Part shown: piece after piece, positions 45,048 to 53,810 of the stretch
Layout: every line of letters starts with the position of its first letter
Position numbering within the stretch: position 1 is the stretch's first letter
NCBI RefSeq assembly: GCF_000527175.1
Contig: NZ_AZUR01000001.1
Span: 1,646,001 to 1,710,000 of the forward strand
DNA length: 64,000 nt
Direction of reading: 5' to 3'
Source of the DNA: Pseudogulbenkiania sp. MAI-1
Lineage (GTDB): Bacteria; Pseudomonadota; Gammaproteobacteria; Burkholderiales; Chromobacteriaceae
The notes under the pieces: model-generated
The model's input: the letters and a program-made list of their open reading frames with translations, nothing else
What the model was told of the DNA's origin: nothing
The model's database searches: none
Program-made: the position numbers and the translations under genes

Positions 45048-46514
45048 CTATTCGCCGTGGCGTTGCCGGGTGATCGCCAGGCAATGGCTGGTCAGCGCGT
45101 TGTCGACGAAGTCGTTGAGCAGCACCAGCAGCCGGCCTCCGCAACGGTCGGCGACATGGCGGCGGTCGGCGACCCACGGATAGGTGGCGTGGTCGAACCG
45201 GGCCTTGGTGGACAACAGCGGCGAGGCGGCGTCGCTGAAGGTGGCTATCGCCTTGGCGATGCCCTCGGTGGTGGCGGTATAGGTGGCTTGCAACTGGAGC
45301 ACGGTCCAGTCCTGTTCGGGTTGAGCGAGGGTCTGGTCCAGACAGGCGATGACGCTTGCGGGGTCGTTGGTGGCGTAGCCGCTGTCCGAGTAGGAGTCGC
45401 GGCAGTGATCATTGCCTTCCAGCACGATCAGCCGCTTGCGGCTGTCCAGCAGTTCCTGGTAGCTGGTTTGCAGGTCGGTTCTGTCGCCCAGCGCGATGCC
45501 TTTGCCGGCCAGCGCGGTGCCGAGGTAACGGGTGATTTCACTGCCGGCCGGTTTCATGCCGTTTTCCAGGAAACCGTCGTACTTGATGTTGACGACCACG
45601 ATTTCCTGCGAGTGGCTGCCCAGGAATTCCACCACGCGGCGCAGGAAGTCGTCGAAGCGGCAGCCGGGAATGAACGCGTGCTGGTGGCGCAGCAGGTCGT
45701 CCTTGCGGTAGAAGCTGGCGTTGTAGCCGGGGCGGAAGTCGAAGTAGCGGGTACCCAGCGCCAACTGGGTGCTGATCGGTTCCTTCTGGGTGTAGCCCAG
45801 GTTCACCAGCGCGCGCAGCGGGGTGTCGGTGGTTTCCAGCAGTACGAGGGCAGCGACCAGCGCGGTGGTCAGTGTCGGCCCCAGTACCGGGAACGATGCC
45901 GCTCCCAGGCCCAGCGCAGTGATGATGGCGGCGGCGGCTTTCTCGCTGTCGCCATAGTGCACGATCAGGCGGTGGATGAGGTCGCGGGCCTCACCGGCAT
46001 TGCCCAAGCCGGTGAACATGCCGGCATCGTGGGCGCCGGGCAGCACGAACTTGCCGAATGGAGCCTCCAGCACCGCCGGTTTGGCGGCGGCGAGGTTGCC
46101 CATCCAGTGGCTATGGTCTTCGGTGAGGTAGAGGTAGGCCTGGTGCGACTGGTTGTGGCCGGCGTCGTAGAAGCCGTAGGACACCGCGTAGCGGCCAGGG
46201 GCGATCACCGAGTTGGTGTCGAGCATATTGCCCATGTCGGTGTCGCCCAGGTTGCCGGTGGAGGGGGCGATCTCCGCGTAGCGGGTGAGGGCCTTGCTGC
46301 CGTTGACCTTGGCCTGCAGGGTGAAGCGGCCGGTGCGCTCGTCCCAGTCGATGTTGCCGCTGTCGATCTCGCGATGGCCGTGCTGCATGCTGCCGATGAG
46401 GGGGTCGTCAGCCTGGCTGAAAGTCAGATCGTCGTTTCCCCTCGTCTCGGCGGTAATCGTATAGCTTGGATTGCTGACGTAGCCGTAGATGTCGATGCCC
46501 TTGCTGATGCCCAT
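45048..46514 (-). CDS. PI-PLC-X-like phosphodiesterase superfamily protein
   Basis: A 488-residue protein with an N-terminal region of about 140 residues of unknown type (GIDIYGYVSNPSYTITAETR; a beta-rich, aerolysin-neighbour or lectin-like look is possible) and a PLC-like TIM barrel. Catalytic-type motifs are FVLPGAHDAGM (His162; usual form GTHDS) and TRYFDFRP, followed by HAFIPGCRFDDFLRRVVEFL and VVVNIKYDG. No signal peptide is seen. It may cleave phosphoinositide-like or glycerophospho substrates. The gene stands alone between a terminator and hrpA, with AT-rich upstream DNA (46600-46675) unlike its surroundings; recent acquisition is possible. GGAGTAAGG precedes the ATG. Confidence 0.7.
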   Translation of the reverse strand: MGISKGIDIYGYVSNPSYTITAETRGNDDLTFSQADDPLIGSMQHGHREIDSGNIDWDERTGRFTLQAKVNGSKALTRYAEIAPSTGNLGDTDMGNMLDTNSVIAPGRYAVSYGFYDAGHNQSHQAYLYLTEDHSHWMGNLAAAKPAVLEAPFGKFVLPGAHDAGMFTGLGNAGEARDLIHRLIVHYGDSEKAAAAIITALGLGAASFPVLGPTLTTALVAALVLLETTDTPLRALVNLGYTQKEPISTQLALGTRYFDFRPGYNASFYRKDDLLRHQHAFIPGCRFDDFLRRVVEFLGSHSQEIVVVNIKYDGFLENGMKPAGSEITRYLGTALAGKGIALGDRTDLQTSYQELLDSRKRLIVLEGNDHCRDSYSDSGYATNDPASVIACLDQTLAQPEQDWTVLQLQATYTATTEGIAKAIATFSDAASPLLSTKARFDHATYPWVADRRHVADRCGGRLLVLLNDFVDNALTSHCLAITRQRHGE

Positions 46515-46585
46515 GGTGCCTTACTCCTCATTACCGATGGATTGGAAGCGGTGGGTTTACGCTGCTGAGCAAGCGATTGGTATGT

Positions 46586-46601
46586 ACTCCAGTAGTGGAG
46601 T
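46586..46601. promoter_or_regulatory. Dyad upstream of the PLC-like gene, in AT-rich DNA
   Basis: ACTCCA-GTAG-TGGAGT is a perfect 6-base inverted repeat 70 bases before the PLC-like start. The adjoining 46600-46675 is AT-rich (runs such as AATAAATATT and TTTTTATAAATA), in contrast to the GC-rich genes around it, and probably contains the leftward promoter. A regulator binding site is plausible but unproven. Confidence 0.4.
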
Positions 46602-46760
46602 TTCTGTTATTGAAAATAAATATTCCAATTGCAAGATATTTTTATAAATAGAACAAGTTGTCATTTTCATTCTGCTTGACGCGGCTGGGAAAGCCGATGG
46701 TGGCTGAGGGCCACGGCGGGGCGCGTTGCGGACGGGATGCTGCTTGTATGGAAACAGACA

Positions 46761-46796
46761 GGGCGGCCAGCCTGCTTGTCAGGCTGGCCGCCCTTT
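46761..46796 (-). terminator. Terminator after cysB
   Basis: GGGCGGCCAGCCTG and CAGGCTGGCCGCCC form a perfect 14-base-pair stem around CTTGT. It lies 20 bases past the cysB stop. T-content on the minus side is moderate (TGTCTGTTT). The stem includes the GGCTGGCC core seen in other hairpins here. Confidence 0.75.
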
Positions 46797-46815
46797 GGGC
46801 AAATGCGGGCGGAGG

Positions 46816-47744
46816 TTAGTCCTGCGCCACCGGCGCCAAGGCGCGTCGCACTGTCTCCTCGTCCAGTGCCGCCGAGCACAATTCGATGAAGCGGTAGGCG
46901 TAGCTGCGCAGGTAGTGGCCGCGGTGGATGGCGATGCGTGAGGTTTGGTGGCCGAACAACGGGGGAGCGTCGACTTCGACTACGCCGTGGTCGCGCTGTG
47001 CGTCGACAGCCATCGAGGCGACGATGCCCACGCCCATTTCCAGCTCGACGTAGGTCTTGATCACGTCGGCATCCAGGGCCGCCATCACCACGTCCGGCAC
47101 TAGTCCGGCCTCGGCGAAGGCGCGGTCGATCTGGGCACGGCCAGTGAAGCCCTGGTGGTAGGTGACCAGAGGGTAGTCAGCGAGCGCCTCCAGCGTCAGC
47201 GGCTTGATGCTGTGCAGAGGGTGGTCCGGCGGTGCGATCACCGTGTGATACCAGCTGTAATAGGGGAAGGACACCAGTTCCGGCACTTCCGAGATAGCCT
47301 CGGTGGCGATGCCGATGTCGGCCTGGCCGTCCAAGAGCAGCCGCACCAGTTCGTCCGGGCTCGCCTGCAGCAGCACTAGGTGCACCTTGGGGAAGGCCTT
47401 CTTGAACGCCGTCACCACCTTGGGCAGGGCGTAGCGCGCCTGGGTATGGGTGGTGGCGATGGTCAATTGGCCCTGGTCGCGCTGGCTGAACTGCTCGGCC
47501 AATCTCTTGACGTTGCCGGCGTCGAGCAGCATGCGCTCGACGATGGTCAACAGCTCCTTGCCCGGGTCGGTCAGGCCGAGGAAGCGCTTGCCCTTGCGCA
47601 CGAACAGCTCGACGCCCAGTTCGTCCTCCAGGTCCTTGATGTGCTTGCTGACACCCGATTGCGAGGTGAACAGCGCGTTGGCGACCTCGGTCAGGTTGAA
47701 GTTCTGCCGTACCGTCTCGCGGATGATGCGCAGTTGCTGAAAGT

Positions 47745-47748
<4 letters not shown>
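46816..47748 (-). CDS. cysB: LysR-type regulator CysB
   Basis: Transcriptional regulator of sulfur assimilation, 310 residues. The winged helix-turn-helix (NLTEVANALFTSQSGVSKHI) begins at once after MNFQQLRIIRETVRQNF, the characteristic CysB start. The effector domain includes TTHTQARYALPKVV, the N-acetylserine/sulfate-sensing region. It is the last gene of the sulfate operon, overlapping cysA by 4 bases (ATGA), so the activator is made together with the transporter it controls, unlike in enterics where cysB is unlinked. Confidence 0.93.
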
Positions 47749-48827
<1,079 letters not shown>

Positions 48828-48953
48828 ATTTTTCTCCTTAACCACGCCTGGGCGCGGCTAACAAAAATCAGTGCAACGGCTCCTGCTAGGCGCGCTGCCG
48901 CAGGCTGTACAAGTAGTACGACAAGGCGGCGCAACAACGCAGGAGGGTTTTTG

Positions 48954-49829
48954 TTAATCGCGCTGAGCGCGCCACTCCACCCAGCTCTTCACCACCAGGG
49001 TCAGCAGCGCCAGCATGGCCAGCAGCGAGGCCACGGCGAAGGCCGCGGCGAAGTTGTATTCGTTGTAAAGAATCTCGACATGCAGCGGCAGGGTGTTGGT
49101 CTCGCCGCGGATGTGGCCGGACACCACCGACACCGCGCCGAACTCACCCATGGCGCGGGCATTGCTCAGGATCACGCCGTACAGCAGCGCCCAGCGGATG
49201 TTGGGCAGGGTGACGTGCCAGAACACCTGCCAGCCGCGCGCGCCCAGTACCACCGCGGCCTCTTCCTCCTCGCGGCCTTGCGCCTGCATCAGCGGGATCA
49301 GTTCGCGGGCGATGAAAGGGACGGTGACGAACACCGTCGCCAGCACGATGCCGGGAATGGCGAAAATGATCTTGATGTCGTGTGCCGACAGCCACGGTCC
49401 GAACCAGCCGTGGTTGCTGAACACCAGCACGTAGATCAAGCCCGCCACCACCGGCGACACCGAAAACGGCAGGTCGATCAGCGTGATCAAGAGCTGCTTG
49501 CCGCGGAACTCGAAGCGGGTGATCGCCCAGGCCGCCGCCACGCCGAACACCAGGTTGAGCGGCACCGAGATAGCCGCTGCGCCCAGCGTGAGCCAGATCG
49601 CCGAGAGGGCATCCGGTTCGGTCAGCGCGTCGAGATAGGTGCCCCAGCCCTTGGCGAGAGCCTCGACGAACACCACCAACAGCGGCAACAGCAGGAACAC
49701 GGCGAAGAAGCTCAACGCCACCACCAGGATGCTGCCCTTGACCCAGGGGTTCTCACGCGTGGCTTGGCGGCTTTCCAGCAGGGCGGCACGATCGTGCTGA
49801 CTGTAGAGGGTAGAAACGGCGCCGGCCAT
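48954..49829 (-). CDS. cysW: Sulfate ABC transporter permease CysW
   Basis: Inner-membrane permease of about 291 residues with six membrane helices. The EAA loop that contacts CysA is visible (EEEEAAVVLGARGWQVFWHV), and VSGHIRGETNTLPLHVEILY is typical of CysW. Two start codons lie side by side: ATG at 49829 has AAGGAG at 6 bases and is chosen; ATG at 49832 would give a 4-base overlap with cysT. Either way translation is coupled to cysT. Confidence 0.93.
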   Translation of the reverse strand: MAGAVSTLYSQHDRAALLESRQATRENPWVKGSILVVALSFFAVFLLLPLLVVFVEALAKGWGTYLDALTEPDALSAIWLTLGAAAISVPLNLVFGVAAAWAITRFEFRGKQLLITLIDLPFSVSPVVAGLIYVLVFSNHGWFGPWLSAHDIKIIFAIPGIVLATVFVTVPFIARELIPLMQAQGREEEEAAVVLGARGWQVFWHVTLPNIRWALLYGVILSNARAMGEFGAVSVVSGHIRGETNTLPLHVEILYNEYNFAAAFAVASLLAMLALLTLVVKSWVEWRAQRD

Positions 49830-50665
49830 CATGCACTCCTTCCGGTTTTACGGGCGCTCCAGGCCTGCAGACCGTTGATCGCCAACAGCAGCAGGAAGGA
49901 CACCACCAACATCACGCTGGCAATCGCCGTGGCGCCGCTGTAATCGTATTGTTCGAGCTTGCTGATGATCATCAGAGGAGTGATTTCCGACACCATCGGG
50001 ATGTTGCCGGCGATGAAGATCACCGAGCCGTACTCGCCCACGGCGCGGGCGAAGGCCAGCGCGAAGCCGGTCATCAGCGCCGGCTGCAGCACCGGCAGGA
50101 TCACGTGGCGGAAGGTCTGCCAGCGGTGTGCGCCAAGGCAGGTCGCGGCTTCTTCCAGCTCGGTGTCGAGGTCTTCCAGCACCGGCTGCACCGTGCGCAC
50201 CACGAAGGGCAGGCCGATGAACACCAGCGCCACCAGCACGCCGAGCGGCCCGAACGCCACCTTGATGCCCAGCGGCTCGAGATAGCGGCCGATCCAGCCG
50301 TTACCGGCGTACAGTGCGGTGAGCGCGATGCCGGCCACCGCGGTCGGCAATGCGAACGGCAGATCGACCAGGGCGTCGACCAGCTTCTTGCCGGGAAAGC
50401 GGTAGCGCACCAGCGACCACGCCAGCAGCAGGCCGAACACGCTGTTGATGGCGGCGGCCAGCAGCGCCATGCCGAAACTCAGGCGGTACGAGGCCAGCAC
50501 GCGCGGGGCCGTGACGGCCTGCCAGAACGCATCCAGCGACATGGTGGACGTCTTGATGAACACGGCCGCCAGCGGAATCAGCACGATCAGCGACAGATAG
50601 CTGATGGTGTATCCCAGCGATAGCGTGAACCCCGGCAAGACGCGCGGGAGGGTGGTGGACTTCAT
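49829..50665 (-). CDS. cysT: Sulfate ABC transporter permease CysT
   Basis: Inner-membrane permease, 278 residues and about six helices, the partner of CysW. The EAA-loop region ELEEAATCLGAHRWQTFRHV and the start PGFTLSLGYTISYLSLIVLI match CysT (CysU). AAGGGGGGATAAG precedes the ATG at 50665. It is separated from sbp by a terminator and an AT-rich region with several dyads, so cysTWA-cysB probably has its own promoter. Confidence 0.93.
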   Translation of the reverse strand: MKSTTLPRVLPGFTLSLGYTISYLSLIVLIPLAAVFIKTSTMSLDAFWQAVTAPRVLASYRLSFGMALLAAAINSVFGLLLAWSLVRYRFPGKKLVDALVDLPFALPTAVAGIALTALYAGNGWIGRYLEPLGIKVAFGPLGVLVALVFIGLPFVVRTVQPVLEDLDTELEEAATCLGAHRWQTFRHVILPVLQPALMTGFALAFARAVGEYGSVIFIAGNIPMVSEITPLMIISKLEQYDYSGATAIASVMLVVSFLLLLAINGLQAWSARKTGRSA

Positions 50666-50745
50666 GGCTTATCCCCCCTTCTTTGATGAACGATTGGACA
50701 TATGGCGATTCCCCTTAATAACCGGAACCAGCATATGTGCAGTTT

Positions 50746-50829
50746 CCTTATTCTAAAAATAAGGATTTCTTCGTTGCTTATTCGATTTTCCGAAAAGGAA
50801 ATCGGGCATTTCCATATAACTGGAATGCC
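50746..50829. promoter_or_regulatory. AT-rich dyad cluster upstream of cysT (candidate CysB sites)
   Basis: Within an AT-rich stretch are CCTTATT-CTAAA-AATAAGG (50746-50764, perfect), GATTTTCC-GAAA-AGGAAATC (50784-50803, imperfect) and GGCATTTCCA with TGGAATGCC (50805-50829, one base extra). Clustered dyads just before a sulfate operon that encodes CysB fit activator binding. CysB sites are poorly conserved, so this rests on position and symmetry. Confidence 0.45.
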
Positions 50830-50838
50830 TAAAATGGA

Positions 50839-50871
50839 CAAAAAAACACGCCGGTCTGACGACACGGCGTG
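50839..50871 (-). terminator. Terminator after sbp
   Basis: On the minus strand CACGCCG-TGTCGTCAGAC-CGGCGTG is followed by TTTTTTTGTCC, a strong intrinsic terminator 51 bases after the sbp stop. It separates sbp from cysT. Confidence 0.85.
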
Positions 50872-50922
50872 AGGGGAGAGAGAGCAGCGTAAACCGGTTT
50901 GGCGCGGAGCAATGCTACCGCC

Positions 50923-51930
50923 TTACCTGGCCTGAATCTGATCGAACACGCCGCCGTCGGCGAAGTGGACCTTCTGTGCCTTGGTCCAGCCGCCGAACAC
51001 CTGATCGATGGTGAACAGCTTCACCTTGCTGAACTTGTCGGCGTACTTGGCGGCCACCTTCGGGTCACGCGGACGGTAGTAGTTCTGCGCCGCCAGCTCC
51101 TGGCCGGCCGGGCTGTACAGGTACTGCAAATAGGCCTCGGCGACCTTGCGCGTGCCGTGCTTGTCGACCACCTTGTCCACCACGCTGACCGGCGGCTCGG
51201 CCAGGATGGAGACGGAAGGCGTCACGATGTCGAACCTGTCCGGGCCCAGCTCCTTGGTAGAGAGATAGGCCTCGTTCTCCCAGGCCAGCAGCACGTCGCC
51301 GATGTTGCGCTGGGTAAAGGTGACGGTGGCACCGCGCGCGCCCGAGTCCAGCACTTTCACGTGCTGGAACAACTGCTTCACGAAGTCTTTGGCCTTGGCC
51401 TCGTTGCCACCCGGCTGCTTCAGCGCGTAGCCCCACGCCGCCAGGTAGTTCCAGCGTGCGCCGCCGGAGGTTTTCGGATTCGGGGTCACCACTTCCACGC
51501 CCGGCTTGATCAGGTCGTTCCAGTCGCGGATCCCCTTGGGGTTGCCCTTGCGTACCAGGAACACGATGGTCGAGGTGTACGGCGAGGCGTTGTTGGGCAG
51601 GCGTTTCTGCCAGTTTGGCGGGATCAGCTTGGCCTCGGTGTTCAGGGCGTCCACGTCGTAGCCCAGCGCCAGCGTCACCACGTCGGCCTCCAGCCCGTCG
51701 ATCACCGCGCGCGCTTGTTTGCCGGAGCCGCCGTGCGACTGCTTGATGGTGACGGTTTCGCCGGTCTTGCCCTTCCAGTACTTGGCGAAGGCGGTGTTGA
51801 AGTCCTGGTAGAGCTCTCGCGTCGGATCGTAAGACACGTTGAGCAGCGAGATGCCGGCCAGCGCCGGTGCGGCGGCGCCGGCCAGCAGGGTGAGGGTGGT
51901 GGCGAGAACGGTGAATTTGCGCAAAGCCAT
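50923..51930 (-). CDS. sbp: Periplasmic sulfate-binding protein
   Basis: High-affinity sulfate receptor of the CysTWA importer, about 335 residues. The signal peptide is clear (MALRKFTVLATTLTLLAGAA, cleavage near ALA). Family blocks are NVSYDPTRELYQDFNTAFA, QSHGGSGKQARAVIDGLEAD, PNPKTSGGARWNYLAAWGYA and WENEAYL. ATG at 51930 has AGGAAC 8 bases upstream. It is the first gene of the leftward sulfate cluster and has an AT-rich upstream dyad. Confidence 0.95.
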   Translation of the reverse strand: MALRKFTVLATTLTLLAGAAAPALAGISLLNVSYDPTRELYQDFNTAFAKYWKGKTGETVTIKQSHGGSGKQARAVIDGLEADVVTLALGYDVDALNTEAKLIPPNWQKRLPNNASPYTSTIVFLVRKGNPKGIRDWNDLIKPGVEVVTPNPKTSGGARWNYLAAWGYALKQPGGNEAKAKDFVKQLFQHVKVLDSGARGATVTFTQRNIGDVLLAWENEAYLSTKELGPDRFDIVTPSVSILAEPPVSVVDKVVDKHGTRKVAEAYLQYLYSPAGQELAAQNYYRPRDPKVAAKYADKFSKVKLFTIDQVFGGWTKAQKVHFADGGVFDQIQAR

Positions 51931-51981
51931 CGTGCAGTTCCTATGTCTGTTCGGATATGACGACCACTGTAACGGCGGTGC

Positions 51982-52002
51982 TTTATTTTCCAAACGAATA
52001 AA
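51982..52002. promoter_or_regulatory. AT-rich dyad upstream of sbp
   Basis: TTTATT-TTCCAAACG-AATAAA is an inverted repeat with 6-base arms, 52 bases before the sbp start. It shares the TTATT/AATAA arms with the dyad upstream of cysT (50746-50764), which suggests a common regulator, most simply CysB. Confidence 0.4.
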
Positions 52003-52158
52003 AACTGGAAAGCAAATTCGTTTTGATGATTAATGGGGTGTTTGGTCGGTGGGGGATCGGGGCGCTCTCCCGATGGCAAGGGGGCCACGGCGTCATGCCC
52101 GAGGCGATCATGTAAAGAGGCCGGCAGCTTTCCTCGCTACCAGCCTCATCACCGGCTA

Positions 52159-53640
52159 TCAGGCGGCCTGCCGGTGGAACTGGGCGACACTGGCGCCCAG
52201 CTCTTCGATCAGGCTGTCGAGCCGGCGGGTGGCATCGGCGATGGTCTCGGTTTCCGTCGTCAGCGTGCGGGTGGCCTCGCCCATCGCGGTGATGGTGCCG
52301 GCGAAATGGGAAAAGCCCTGGTTCTGGCTGGCTTCGGCGTCGGAGACCCGCTGCAGCAGGCCGCCCAGCCGGAGGGTGTCGCGGATGATGCCGGCGAGCT
52401 TGTCCTGTGCGGCGATGGCGTGGCTGCGTCCGGCCTGCATCTGGGTGTTGCCGTCGCGCATGGCATCGACCGACTGGTTGGTACCGTCGACGATCAGCCG
52501 GATCTTCTGCTCGATGTCGAGCGTAGCCCCCTGCGTTCTTTCCGCCAGCTTGCGCACCTCGTCGGCCACCACGGCGAAGCCGCGCCCGGACTCGCCGGCA
52601 CGCGCCGCTTCGATCGCGGCATTGAGCGCCAACAGATTGGTCTGCTCGGCGATATCGCGGATCAGTTGCACGATGCCGCTGACCTCGGCACTGCATTTCT
52701 CCAGCGCCTCGAGCCGGCTGGCGGCGTGGGAAATGACCTGTCCCGCCTGGTTGAGCTGGCTCACCGCTTGGTCCATCGCCTGTCCACCGTCGTTGGCGGC
52801 CTGGCCGGTGTCCTCCGCCATGCGCGTGGCGCTGATCGACTGCTCGGCGTTCTCGCCGGTGACCACCGCCATCTGCTGCGCCGATACCACCATGTCTTCG
52901 GTACGCTGGCGCTGCTCGGCCATGGTGCGTGCCATCAGCGTGGTGCTATCGGCGATCTCGCGGCTGGCACAGGAGGCGGCGTGGATCGAGCGCGTCACCT
53001 GTTCCATCATCTGCTGCATGGCCTGGGTGGCGCGTTCGGCCTCGGTTCGGGCCGCCTCCAGCTTCTGGAAGCCCTGCGCCTTGGCCTTGTCGAAGGCCAT
53101 GGCCAAGGTCAGCACCACCAGCGACAGGCCGGCCAGCGACTTGGCCAGGAGCTTGGGATGTTCGTCGGCGGGAATCGGCACCTCGGGCAGGGCGCCCGGG
53201 TCGCCGTCGAGCAGCAGGAACACCCCGATGGCGATCAAGGTCAGCAGCGTCCACGCCACGCCTGAGCGCCGCCCGCCGACAAAGATCGCGGTGAACGGGA
53301 TGGAGGCGTACCACACCACGCTGGACGACAGGATGCCCCCGTTGACGTAGCTCATCCAGCACACCATGGCGAACATGCAGCCGACGATGAATTCGGCGGT
53401 GAAGCGGATGGCGCCGGTCAGCCTCAGCAGCACCGGCCCCAGCAGCAGCCCCGCGCCACCCGCCAGGATGCCCCAGGCCATGGCCGGGTGGTTGAGCTTG
53501 AAGTAAGACAACGCGAACACCGGCACGATCAGCCCGGCCAGCAGGCCGACGCTGATCACGGTGCGGGCGCGGATGACCAACTCGTGCGACTCGCGCACCC
53601 TGTCAGGAATGAACCACTCGGCAATGCGGCGTATAGCCAT
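52159..53640 (-). CDS. Chemoreceptor with multi-helix membrane domain and no HAMP
   Basis: Methyl-accepting chemotaxis-type protein, 493 residues. The N-terminal half has about six membrane helices (roughly 28-48, 53-74, 80-99, 104-122, 127-146, 164-184) with very short loops and no periplasmic ligand domain. A cytoplasmic signalling domain follows directly, with hairpin DIAEQTNLLALNAAIEAARA and RGFAVVADEVRKLAERT. No HAMP domain is seen. Such receptors may sense membrane or energy state, or a small ligand in the bilayer. GGGAGGG before ATG supports the start. Monocistronic as far as visible. Confidence 0.88.
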   Translation of the reverse strand: MAIRRIAEWFIPDRVRESHELVIRARTVISVGLLAGLIVPVFALSYFKLNHPAMAWGILAGGAGLLLGPVLLRLTGAIRFTAEFIVGCMFAMVCWMSYVNGGILSSSVVWYASIPFTAIFVGGRRSGVAWTLLTLIAIGVFLLLDGDPGALPEVPIPADEHPKLLAKSLAGLSLVVLTLAMAFDKAKAQGFQKLEAARTEAERATQAMQQMMEQVTRSIHAASCASREIADSTTLMARTMAEQRQRTEDMVVSAQQMAVVTGENAEQSISATRMAEDTGQAANDGGQAMDQAVSQLNQAGQVISHAASRLEALEKCSAEVSGIVQLIRDIAEQTNLLALNAAIEAARAGESGRGFAVVADEVRKLAERTQGATLDIEQKIRLIVDGTNQSVDAMRDGNTQMQAGRSHAIAAQDKLAGIIRDTLRLGGLLQRVSDAEASQNQGFSHFAGTITAMGEATRTLTTETETIADATRRLDSLIEELGASVAQFHRQAA

Positions 53641-53765
53641 GATGTAACCCTCCCGTTCCTCGTTTTGTTATGTCGTTGTTTGTTGTGTTTTTTTCGGGGC
53701 TTTAAGCGCAAAAACCCGCTGTAGCAATCTAAAACAAGTGTTTGATTGATGCAACGGGTTGCGGT

Positions 53766-53793
53766 CCGGCGTGGTGCGTTTTCACCACGCCGG
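53766..53793 (-). terminator. Hairpin after pta
   Basis: CCGGCGTGGTG-CGTTTT-CACCACGCCGG is a perfect 11-base-pair stem 18 bases after the pta stop. No T-run follows on the minus strand, so it may stabilise the 3' end rather than terminate. Confidence 0.55.
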
Positions 53794-53810
53794 GTCGGGA
53801 GGGGCGAGGC

